This document shows, piece by piece, positions 6,615-12,739 of a stretch of 13,575 nucleotides of DNA. The position numbers were made by a program, and so were the translations under genes. A model generated the notes under the pieces. The model had not been told where the DNA came from, made no database searches, and worked only from the letters and a program-made list of their open reading frames with translations. How positions within the stretch are numbered: the stretch's first letter is position 1; every line of letters begins with the position of its first letter. This stretch comes from Alphaproteobacteria bacterium. Lineage in GTDB: Bacteria; Pseudomonadota; Alphaproteobacteria; Puniceispirillales; Puniceispirillaceae. The stretch spans positions 1-13,575 of the forward strand of contig JADHLK010000025.1 in assembly GCA_016780695.1 (NCBI GenBank), given 5' to 3'.

Positions 6615-8302
6615 TCAAAAAAGGCGCGCGCCGCCGCTAGCTCTTCTGCGTTATCAATATCCTGATGAATGGAGGGATCAGGCCAGCCCAGCGCGTTCAG
6701 GGCGGCTGGATAATGTGCCAGCAGGGCCCGCCCGCCTGTATCCCCTGAAAGGCTGGCCAGCTCTTCAAAAAAGCTGCGCCCCCAAATGACCGGATTGCCC
6801 CGCCGCCCGTCAAAACTGGGCAGGGTGATGCGCGACTGGCTGTCTGCCAAACCCTGATGCGCCGCGATAAGTGCCTCTATCAGGTCACTTTTCACAAAGG
6901 GCATATCCCCCAGCGCGACCAGCACCGCATCAGGTTGCCCAGCAGATTGCCCAGCAGATTGCCCAGCAGATTGCCCAGCAAATTGACCGGCAGATTGTCC
7001 GGCAGCCCCCAAAGCCACCAGCCCGACCCTTATCGAACTGGCCTGACCAGAGGCAAAATCAGGATTGCGCACCAGCCGCACCGGCAAGCCTTCCAGCACA
7101 GCAGCTATCGCATCTGGCTGCGGGCCGGTCACCACGACAATATCGGTTAGACCGGCTGCTGCCAGAGTCTGGGCCGCATGGCGCACCAGCGCCGCCCCAT
7201 CCAGCTCAGCCAGCATCTTATTCTGATCTCCCATCCGGCTGGATAGCCCGGCCGCCAGCAGCACCGCGCCCATCCGCCCGCCAGCGGGTTTTTGGGCCCT
7301 GGCCAGTCGGCGCGGCAGCGGACGCGAGGCTATCTCCATCAACAGGCCGCCATGCGCCATTGCAGCGATTTCTTCGGTATCGGCTGGCAGGCCGGCAAGC
7401 AGCAAATGCAGCACCCAGTCAAACCCGTTCAGGCGGGGCGAGCGCGCACAGCCCGGCATCCCAATAATCGGCACATTCCCCAGCCCTCCCAGCAACAAAA
7501 GATTGCCGGGGTCAACCGGCAGGCCCAGCCGGGTCACCTCCCCGCCAGCCGCCTCTATCGCAGCTGGCACTACATCACGCCTGTCCATTACAGCTGAGCC
7601 GCCGCAAATCAGCACCAGATCAGCCTGATTGGCGAGGGCGGCCTGAATGGCAGTGGCAACCTCAGCCACCGCATGGCCGGTTACATAGCTGTCTGTCAGA
7701 TGGCTGCCAAGTGCCTCCAGGCGGGCGCGAGTGACCTTTTCCGTGGCAGTCAAAACGGCTTTTTGGATGGCGCTGACCTGAGTTTGGATAAGCGCTGCCT
7801 TGCAGCTGGCAAGGGTTTGAAATTCCAGCAAACTTCCCTTTTTCAAGAGTTTTTCGGCCGCCTCTATCACGGTTTCCGGCAGGGCAAAGGGAATGATTTT
7901 CAGCGTTGCCAGCATCTGGCCCGGCTCCAAGAGCTGATTATGCTGGACGCTGGCCAGCGTCAGCCCCTCATCGAGCGCATTGAAGGCGGCCAACAGCTGG
8001 CGGTCAAGGCGGGCCAGCCCCAGAGCCGAGACGGTGAAATTCACCCGCCCGGTCGCTGCCTCACCGGTTTTGATCGCTGCCCCAGCTATCAGCCTGGCCA
8101 GCCGCGCCGCTGCCACATCTTCGGCCACATCATGCGGTCCGAGGCGGGCGACTGTTACCTCGCTGAACCCGGCTTGCTGCAGGCGCGTAATATCCTGGCT
8201 GTCCAGCACCCGCCCCTTGCGCAAGCGGCCATCCGGCAAAGGCAGGGAATGGGCCAGAATTGCCCCTTCTGCAGTCTCCAGACTGACCGGCCCGAATTCC
8301 AT
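6611..8302 (-). CDS. Fused molybdopterin-binding / MobA-like nucleotidyltransferase (molybdenum cofactor maturation, MocA-type)
   Basis: A 563-residue two-domain protein. Residues about 173-300 form a MoaB/MogA/CinA-type molybdopterin-binding domain (LVLICGGSAVMDRRD near 229-243, PGNLLLLGG near 265-273). Residues 344-563 form a MobA/MocA-type NTP transferase, with the nucleotide loop LLAAGLSSRMG (347-357), the metal-binding GDMPF (465-469) and GNPVIWG (502-508). MocA-type enzymes add CMP to molybdopterin for xanthine-dehydrogenase-family enzymes, with XdhC carrying the cofactor. That fits the xdhC gene immediately upstream: its TGA and this ATG share one base, so translation is likely coupled. 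The substrate nucleotide (CTP versus GTP) is inferred. The transferase domain carries an AGQS-type tandem repeat at residues 434-457, before GDMPF, encoded by a 12-bp array. It probably extends a surface loop. No molybdoenzyme structural gene is nearby. Confidence 0.87.
   Translation of the reverse strand: MEFGPVSLETAEGAILAHSLPLPDGRLRKGRVLDSQDITRLQQAGFSEVTVARLGPHDVAEDVAAARLARLIAGAAIKTGEAATGRVNFTVSALGLARLDRQLLAAFNALDEGLTLASVQHNQLLEPGQMLATLKIIPFALPETVIEAAEKLLKKGSLLEFQTLASCKAALIQTQVSAIQKAVLTATEKVTRARLEALGSHLTDSYVTGHAVAEVATAIQAALANQADLVLICGGSAVMDRRDVVPAAIEAAGGEVTRLGLPVDPGNLLLLGGLGNVPIIGMPGCARSPRLNGFDWVLHLLLAGLPADTEEIAAMAHGGLLMEIASRPLPRRLARAQKPAGGRMGAVLLAAGLSSRMGDQNKMLAELDGAALVRHAAQTLAAAGLTDIVVVTGPQPDAIAAVLEGLPVRLVRNPDFASGQASSIRVGLVALGAAGQSAGQFAGQSAGQSAGQSAGQPDAVLVALGDMPFVKSDLIEALIAAHQGLADSQSRITLPSFDGRRGNPVIWGRSFFEELASLSGDTGGRALLAHYPAALNALGWPDPSIHQDIDNAEELAAARAFFD
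6935..7006. repeat. Six-copy 12-bp tandem repeat inside the cofactor-maturation gene
   Basis: Units start at 6935, 6947, 6959, 6971, 6983 and 6995. The first three are identical (TTGCCCAGCAGA), the fourth differs at one base, and the fifth and sixth diverge at two to three. On the minus strand each codes for Ala-Gly-Gln plus Ser, Phe or Ala. The unit is a multiple of three, so copy-number change by slippage keeps the frame. The graded divergence suggests recent expansion from the low-coordinate side. Confidence 0.95.
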
Positions 8303-9282
8303 CAGCCTGCCCTGCTGCGATAGGCTTGAATCAGCTGGGCCAGCACCGAGACCGCGATCTCTGCTGGTGACCGCGCCCCGATATTCAAGCCAGCCGGGCC
8401 ATGCAGCCTGTCCAGCTGGTCCGCGGCGATACCTGCTGCGCCCAGCCGCTCCAGCCGCGCCGCATGGGTCCTGCGGCTGCCAAGACAGGCAATATAGAAA
8501 GCCGGGCTGTTGAGGGCCGCGATCAGGGCCGGATCATCGATCTTCGGATCATGGCTCAATGTTACCACAGCCGTTTCAGCATCTGGCGGCTGGTCTGCCA
8601 GAATATCCTGCGGCCAGCCAGTCTGCACCGCAATCTGAACGAACCTGTCCGGGTTGGTGAACAGAGAACGCGGGTCAATCACTTCTGTCTGAAAACCGGA
8701 CCGGGCCGCCATCGGGGCCAGATGCTGGCTGATATGGACACCGCCGACAATCACCAGCCGCGGCAGCGGCAGCTGCACAAAATCAAACCTGTTCGCGGCC
8801 TCATCCAGCGCGCTGGCCTCCCCCTCGGTCGGGGCAGAAACCGGCGCTCCGCTATCGGCATCAAAGCTGAGCCGCACAGGCTGGCGTTCAGCAAGCTGGC
8901 GCGCTGTCCCTTGCAACATCTCAGCACCGACACCCTGTCCGCCGACCGGGGTTACCAATACCGCGATACGCCCACCACAGGACAGTCCCACTTCCCAGGC
9001 TCTGGCATCTGCCACGCCAAAATCAAGACGCTGGCCAGAGCCGCTTTCCATCGCTGCCAGACCGGCCTCTATCACTGCCCCCTCTACACAGCCGCCGGAA
9101 ACCGACCCCTCTACCCGCATATCAGACCGCACCAGCATGATAGATCCTGCCGGCCGCGGCGAGGAGCCCCAGGTCTGCATGACAAAGGCGAGGGCCAGCT
9201 GATGCCCCTCTGCCAGCCAGCTGGCAGCCGTCTGGAGCAGGAACGGATTGGCGGCGGCGTTTTGATAGTCTGTCTGGCTCAT
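8302..9282 (-). CDS. xdhC: XdhC/CoxI-family molybdenum cofactor chaperone
   Basis: A 326-residue cytoplasmic protein that in characterised systems binds and protects sulfurated molybdenum cofactor and delivers it to xanthine-dehydrogenase-type enzymes. The frame is open to 9372, but the ATG at 9282 follows an AGGA about eight bases away and starts where family similarity starts. The N-terminal XdhC/CoxI domain shows QTWGSSPRPAGS, SGGCVEGAVIEAG and LSCGGRIAVLVTPVG. The C-terminal Rossmann-type domain shows LPRLVIVGGVHIS, TLSHDPKIDDPAL, IACLGSRRTH and the closing GLNIGARSPAEIAVS. It is the first gene of a two-gene unit with the fused molybdopterin-binding/transferase protein. The target enzyme is not in the window. 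A region with direct repeats separates it from the divergent DUF1330 gene. Confidence 0.93.
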   Translation of the reverse strand: MSQTDYQNAAANPFLLQTAASWLAEGHQLALAFVMQTWGSSPRPAGSIMLVRSDMRVEGSVSGGCVEGAVIEAGLAAMESGSGQRLDFGVADARAWEVGLSCGGRIAVLVTPVGGQGVGAEMLQGTARQLAERQPVRLSFDADSGAPVSAPTEGEASALDEAANRFDFVQLPLPRLVIVGGVHISQHLAPMAARSGFQTEVIDPRSLFTNPDRFVQIAVQTGWPQDILADQPPDAETAVVTLSHDPKIDDPALIAALNSPAFYIACLGSRRTHAARLERLGAAGIAADQLDRLHGPAGLNIGARSPAEIAVSVLAQLIQAYRSRAG

Positions 9283-9332
9283 AATTTTTATCCTGCTTGA
9301 AAATAAAGGCTCTGCCAAGGCTGGCCTACTAT

Positions 9333-9395
9333 GCCTGTTTTGCCCGTGGCTTGAAAAGCCTGTTTTGCCCACGGCTTGAAAAGCCTGTTTTCCCC
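9333..9395. repeat. 25-bp direct repeat, two full copies plus a partial, between xdhC and the DUF1330 gene
   Basis: Full units occupy 9333-9357 and 9358-9382 and differ at two adjacent bases (GTGG versus ACGG after GCCTGTTTTGCCC). A third, partial unit (GCCTGTTTT plus CCCC) follows at 9383-9395. The array overlaps the -35 box of the candidate rightward promoter, so it may be regulatory or simply a slippage product. Confidence 0.9.
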
Positions 9396-9404
9396 GAATA
9401 TGGT
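9376..9404 (+). promoter_or_regulatory. Candidate promoter of the DUF1330 gene
   Basis: TTGAAA (9376-9381, five of six to consensus) and TATGGT (9399-9404, four of six) have a 17-base spacer. The -10 box lies about 50 bases before the ATG at 9454. The -35 lies in the second 25-bp repeat and the -10 in the first 14-bp repeat. Confidence 0.35.
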
Positions 9405-9430
9405 GGTGATGCCGGGATATGGTGGTGATG
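9398..9430. repeat. Pair of 14-bp direct repeats upstream of the DUF1330 gene
   Basis: ATATGGTGGTGATG occurs at 9398-9411 and again, identical, at 9417-9430. Their starts are 19 bases apart, just under two helical turns. The first copy covers the candidate -10 box and the second the likely 5' leader, so they could be binding sites for a repressor. Confidence 0.85.
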
Positions 9431-9453
9431 AATTAATTTGAGGAGAGAAGCAA

Positions 9454-9741
9454 ATGGCAGGTTACTGGATGGTGCAGGCGGATGTTCTGGATACCAAGAA
9501 ACAGGCGGCCTATGCCCAGCTGGCGAGTGCTGCTGTGACAGCGTTTGATGGCCGCTATTTGGCCCGTGGAGGGGCCGCAGAAACCCGCGAGGGCGCGGTT
9601 AGACAAAGGCTGGTTATTATTGAGTTCCCCTCCTTTGAGGCGGCAAAAGCCGCTTATGACAGCCCGCAATATCAACAGGCTTTAGCCGCGCTGGATGGCG
9701 GTGTTGTGAGGGATTTCGCCATCGTGGAAGGGCTGGCGTAA
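9454..9741 (+). CDS. DUF1330 family protein
   Basis: A 95-residue cytoplasmic protein of the DUF1330 family (ferredoxin-like alpha/beta fold, dimeric-barrel type). The usual marks are present: GYWMVQADVLD at 3-13, a YLARGG block at 35-40 and the RLVIIEFPSFEAAKAAYDSPQYQ segment from about 52 to 74, matching family members in length and order. No biochemical role is established for the family and none is assumed. The ATG at 9454 follows GAGGAG by about eight bases. The stop TAA lies inside the first unit of a 14-bp tandem repeat that continues past the gene, so extra in-line copies of the stop region follow it. It is divergent from xdhC and convergent with gcdH. Confidence 0.88.
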   Translation: MAGYWMVQADVLDTKKQAAYAQLASAAVTAFDGRYLARGGAAETREGAVRQRLVIIEFPSFEAAKAAYDSPQYQQALAALDGGVVRDFAIVEGLA

Positions 9742-9779
9742 AAGGGCTGGCGTAAAAGGCCTGGCGTAAAAGGGCTGGC
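9730..9779. repeat. 14-bp tandem repeat across the stop codon of the DUF1330 gene
   Basis: GGGCTGGCGTAAAA occupies 9730-9743 and 9744-9757. A one-base variant follows at 9758-9771, then a partial unit at 9772-9779. The stop TAA is in the first copy. The unit is not a multiple of three, so the extra copies are out of frame and untranslated. Confidence 0.93.
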
Positions 9780-9800
9780 CTGGGTGCTCCCTGACCAGCC
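9773..9800. terminator. Candidate bidirectional terminator between the DUF1330 gene and gcdH
   Basis: GGCTGG (9773-9778) pairs with CCAGCC (9795-9800), with an inner GGG/CCC pair around TGCT. On the plus strand it is followed by GGTTTATT, on the minus strand by CCCTTTTA. The T-tracts are short, so termination strength is doubtful, but the position between two convergent genes fits. Confidence 0.4.
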
Positions 9801-9840
9801 GGTTTATTACATAAAGGCCCGGTTTTATTTACATAAACGC
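9799..9840. repeat. Imperfect 20/22-bp tandem duplication across the gcdH stop codon
   Basis: The unit beginning CCGGTTTATTACATAAA (9799-9818) is repeated as CCGGTTTTATTTACATAAA plus CGC (9819-9840). The second copy contains the gcdH stop (TTA at 9829-9831 read on the plus strand). Read on the minus strand, the last Phe-Met-stop codons are echoed downstream of the gene. Confidence 0.8.
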
Positions 9841-11076
9841 CTGAAGGCCGGTTTGTGCCCGGCCCAGAATCAGCGCATGAATATCATGCGTGCCCTCATA
9901 GGTATTGACCGCTTCCAGATTCATCACATGGCGGATCACCGGATATTCATCTGAAATGCCGTTGCCGCCCAGCATATCACGCGCCTGACGGGCAATATCC
10001 AGCGCCTTGCCGCAATTATTGCGCTTCATCAGCGAAATCAGCTCAGCCGGGGCGCGATGCTCATCCATCAACCGGCCCAGCCGCAAGCACCCCTGAAGCC
10101 CAAGCGAAATTTCCGTCTGCATATCGGCCAATTTCTTTTGAATCAGCTGGTTTTGCGCCAGTGGACGGCCAAATTGCTTGCGGTCCAGCGTATAGTCACG
10201 GGCGGCGTGCCAACAGGCCTCTGCCGCGCCCATCGCCCCCCAGCTAATGCCAAAGCGGGCCCGGTTCAAACAGCCAAACGGCCCGGCCAGACCAGAGACT
10301 TCCGGCAACAGATTTTCTTCCGGCACAAATACCTCATCCATCTGGATCATGCCGGTAACTGAGGCGCGCAAGCTGAACTTGCCCTCAATTTTCGGCATCA
10401 CCAGCCCCTTCATATCTTTTTCCAGGATAAAGCCGCGGATTTTATTGTCATGGGCTTCTGACTTGCCCCAGACGATCGCCACATCAGCTATTGGTGAATT
10501 GCTGATCCAGTTTTTCGCCCCGGACACCAGATAGCCCCCGTCAACCGGCTTTGCACGCGTGATCATGCCGCCCGGGTCAGAGCCGTGATCCGGCTCCGTC
10601 AGGCCAAAACAGCCCACCCATTCCCCGCTGGCCAGCTTGGGCAGATATTTCATCCGCTGTTCCTCGCTGCCATAGGCAAAAATTGGATGCATCACCAGTG
10701 AGGATTGCACCGACATGGCAGACCGGTAGCCGCTATCCACGCGCTCTACCTCTCTGGCCACCAGGCCATAGGACACATAATTCACCCCGGCTCCACCATA
10801 GGCTTCGGGAATGGTCGGACCGAGCAGGCCCAGCGCGCCCAGCTCATCCATAATCTCACGATGGAAAATCTCATGCCGGTTCGCCTCAATCACGCGGCTC
10901 ATCAGCTTGTCTTGGCAATAATCGCGGGCGGTATCCCGCACCATGCGCTCTTCCTCGGTCAACTGCTCATCCAGCAGGAACGGATCCGCCCAATCGAGCT
11001 GGGCAGGCTTGGCGCGGGCCAACTCCGGGCTGTTCGTGTGACCGGTCTCAGGCAAATCAGCTTTTGGTGCAGCCAT
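9829..11076 (-). CDS. gcdH: Glutaryl-CoA dehydrogenase
   Basis: An FAD-dependent acyl-CoA dehydrogenase of 415 residues that oxidises and decarboxylates glutaryl-CoA to crotonyl-CoA in lysine, hydroxylysine and tryptophan degradation. The catalytic base is Glu394 in NTYEGTHDIHALILGRA (391-407), a sequence typical of GcdH rather than other acyl-CoA dehydrogenases. The REVERVDSGYRSAMSVQSS stretch (108-126) and GLTEPDHGSDPGGM (158-171) are also GcdH-like. The conserved YGLVAREVERVD region includes the Arg that contacts the glutaryl carboxylate in the human enzyme. The ATG at 11076 is supported by AGGAG about nine bases upstream. The gene lies 111 bases downstream of an SDR on the same strand. 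A candidate promoter at 11101-11129 would allow independent transcription. The stop is within a tandem duplication. No CoA transferase (commonly the neighbour) is in view. Confidence 0.96.
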   Translation of the reverse strand: MAAPKADLPETGHTNSPELARAKPAQLDWADPFLLDEQLTEEERMVRDTARDYCQDKLMSRVIEANRHEIFHREIMDELGALGLLGPTIPEAYGGAGVNYVSYGLVAREVERVDSGYRSAMSVQSSLVMHPIFAYGSEEQRMKYLPKLASGEWVGCFGLTEPDHGSDPGGMITRAKPVDGGYLVSGAKNWISNSPIADVAIVWGKSEAHDNKIRGFILEKDMKGLVMPKIEGKFSLRASVTGMIQMDEVFVPEENLLPEVSGLAGPFGCLNRARFGISWGAMGAAEACWHAARDYTLDRKQFGRPLAQNQLIQKKLADMQTEISLGLQGCLRLGRLMDEHRAPAELISLMKRNNCGKALDIARQARDMLGGNGISDEYPVIRHVMNLEAVNTYEGTHDIHALILGRAQTGLQAFM

Positions 11077-11100
11077 CAGAAAATCTCCTTTTATACTTGA

Positions 11101-11129
11101 AACATATTTAGTGTGTTTTTGGTTGCTAA
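11101..11129 (-). promoter_or_regulatory. Candidate promoter of gcdH
   Basis: On the minus strand TTAGCA (11124-11129) and TATGTT (11101-11106) are spaced by 17 bases. Each matches consensus at four of six positions. The -10 lies 25 bases before the ATG, which leaves room for the AGGAG ribosome binding site in a short leader. Confidence 0.33.
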
Positions 11130-11187
11130 TCCAGCCCCCGCAAAAGGAAAAATAGGGCGGGCCGTTCCAGCAGGTGGCAAAAACCGG

Positions 11188-11913
11188 CTAGCTGCCGTTC
11201 GAATTCACCGACAATCCCCCGCAAACAAACAGGGTTTGGCCTGTGACAAAGCTATTTTCCGGGGCACAAAAAAACATCATCGCACGGGCGACATCCTCAG
11301 CCGTTCCCAGCCGCCCGGCCGGAATCCTCTCTTTCAGGCTGGTCGCGGCCGGGCTATCCGGGTCAACCAGATCGGAAAAATTGGCCGTCAGCACCGGTCC
11401 CGGGGCAACCTGATTGACGGTGATCCCATGCTTGCCCAATTCCAGTGCCCAGCTGCGCACCAGCCCGGTGATGCCGGCCTTGGTTGCGGCATAGCTGGTG
11501 CGGCCCGGCACGCCCAGAATCGCCCGGCTGGCATTAAAGACAATACGGCCAAAGCCGGCCGCCTGCATAGCTGGCAGGGCCGCCTTGGTCAGAATGGTCG
11601 GGCTGGTCAGATGCAGCTGCGCCAGCCCCGTCATATCTTCGGGCTGCCAATCTTCTATCAGCCGATGGCGAATCTCACCGGCATTATGCACCAGATGGGT
11701 GATCCCGGCATCGGCCAGATGGTCTTTTGCAAAGACGGTGACCGCCTCAGTATCGGTCATGTCCAGCAGCTGATGTGACAGGCTGGGATGGCTGTCCGGG
11801 TGCGCCTCAATTCCCACCGACACAACCTCATAGCCTGCCTCCAGCAACATCCGGCAGACCACCAGACCGATGCCGGAATTGCCGCCTGATACAAAAGCGC
11901 GGTATCTGGTCAT
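11188..11913 (-). CDS. Short-chain dehydrogenase/reductase (canonical, classical type)
   Basis: A 241-residue classical SDR expected to oxidise or reduce an alcohol/ketone with NAD(P) in the cytoplasm. All active-site marks are present: GGNSGIG (10-16), NAG (77-79), catalytic Ser129 (FNASRAI), Tyr141 and Lys145 (YAATK). The C-terminal FVTGQTLFVCGGLSV follows the family pattern. The frame is open to 11991, but the ATG at 11913 has GGAGAG at good spacing and places the Rossmann strand at the usual distance from the N-terminus. It lies 25 bases behind the cyclase-family gene and is probably the third gene of that operon. The substrate cannot be told from sequence. Together with the hydrolase and a degenerate SDR it suggests a small catabolic module. 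Confidence 0.92.
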   Translation of the reverse strand: MTRYRAFVSGGNSGIGLVVCRMLLEAGYEVVSVGIEAHPDSHPSLSHQLLDMTDTEAVTVFAKDHLADAGITHLVHNAGEIRHRLIEDWQPEDMTGLAQLHLTSPTILTKAALPAMQAAGFGRIVFNASRAILGVPGRTSYAATKAGITGLVRSWALELGKHGITVNQVAPGPVLTANFSDLVDPDSPAATSLKERIPAGRLGTAEDVARAMMFFCAPENSFVTGQTLFVCGGLSVNSNGS

Positions 11914-11938
11914 CTGCCTCTCTCCTTTGCCTGTCTGT

Positions 11939-12739
11939 TCAGCCAGCTGCGGGCACCAGTGCCAGCACCCGCAGCGGGCTGCCTGTGCCATGCTTGATTT
12001 TCAGCGGGGCCGCCAGCAAAATCGCGCCGGTGGGCGGCAACCTGTCCAGCCCGTTCAGGCATTGCAGACCATAGCGCCCGGCCCCGTGCAGAATATAATG
12101 CGCCGGATAGGGCGGGTCAGCATGGGCCGCCTGGCCGGAATCGGTGCCGATACATTCAGTGCCAAAACCGATAATATCGCGCTCATCGACCAGAAACCGC
12201 ACCGCCTCAGTTGCCGGGCCGGGGGAATGGGCCCCATCCTCGCGCAGATTGACATAATCAGCCCCGCGCCGCCTTGACCAGCCAGTGCGCATCAAAACCC
12301 AGCTTTGCGGCGGGATTTTGCCATATTCGGCTTCAAATGCCTCAATTTTGGCGCGGTCCATCTCATAATCTTCATCAGCCGCGGTCTCTGCCTCGCAATC
12401 AATGACACAGACCCGCCCGACCAGCTTTTGAACTGGCAGGGAATCAACCGTATTATGCGGCAAATCGCGCCCGCTGACCCAATGAATCGGGGCATCAAAA
12501 TGCGTGCCGGTATGCTCACCACAGCTGAAATTATGCCAATGCCAGGCGGGGCCGCGCGCATCATAGCGCGAGACTTCCTCCATTCGGAAACGGGCACATT
12601 GGCCGAATTCAGGTGGCAGGATGATCACCGGGAAATCCGGGTCCAGCGTATGCGTCAAATCCACCACCTCGACCGCGCCGCTGGCCAGATCAAGGGCCAG
12701 ATTATCCAGCAGGCCGACTGCTTGATCCTGCGTGCTCAT
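11939..12739 (-). CDS. Cyclase / kynurenine-formamidase-fold metal-dependent hydrolase
   Basis: A 266-residue member of the putative cyclase family (PF04199 type), whose characterised members include kynurenine formamidase (KynB) and isatin hydrolase. The metal-binding signature HTGTHFDAPIH (76-86) is intact (His76, His80, Asp82). His214 is the likely further ligand. Twelve residues after it, where KynB has a metal-ligand Glu, this protein has Gln226 (GRYGLQCL). The C-terminal LPPTGAILLAAPLKI and GTGSPLRVLALVP segments match the family. At 266 residues it is longer than KynB (about 210), so KynB itself is unlikely. The ATG overlaps the stop of the upstream degenerate SDR by four bases (ATGA), indicating translational coupling. 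The canonical SDR starts 25 bases downstream. Substrate unknown: amide, lactone or cyclic imide hydrolysis is plausible. Confidence 0.9.
   Translation of the reverse strand: MSTQDQAVGLLDNLALDLASGAVEVVDLTHTLDPDFPVIILPPEFGQCARFRMEEVSRYDARGPAWHWHNFSCGEHTGTHFDAPIHWVSGRDLPHNTVDSLPVQKLVGRVCVIDCEAETAADEDYEMDRAKIEAFEAEYGKIPPQSWVLMRTGWSRRRGADYVNLREDGAHSPGPATEAVRFLVDERDIIGFGTECIGTDSGQAAHADPPYPAHYILHGAGRYGLQCLNGLDRLPPTGAILLAAPLKIKHGTGSPLRVLALVPAAG

Noticed and set aside
6935..7006. CRISPR-like array
   Set aside because: The units are only 12 bases, directly abutting with no spacers, and lie inside a coding domain in frame.
8401..9300. Plus-strand open frame of 299 codons opposite xdhC
   Set aside because: It is the shadow of a well-conserved XdhC protein, with no domain features in its own translation.
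11939..12739. Kynurenine formamidase (kynB), linked to gcdH in tryptophan catabolism
   Set aside because: The protein is markedly longer than KynB, a late ligand position differs, and no kynureninase or tryptophan dioxygenase is nearby. Only the fold is supported.
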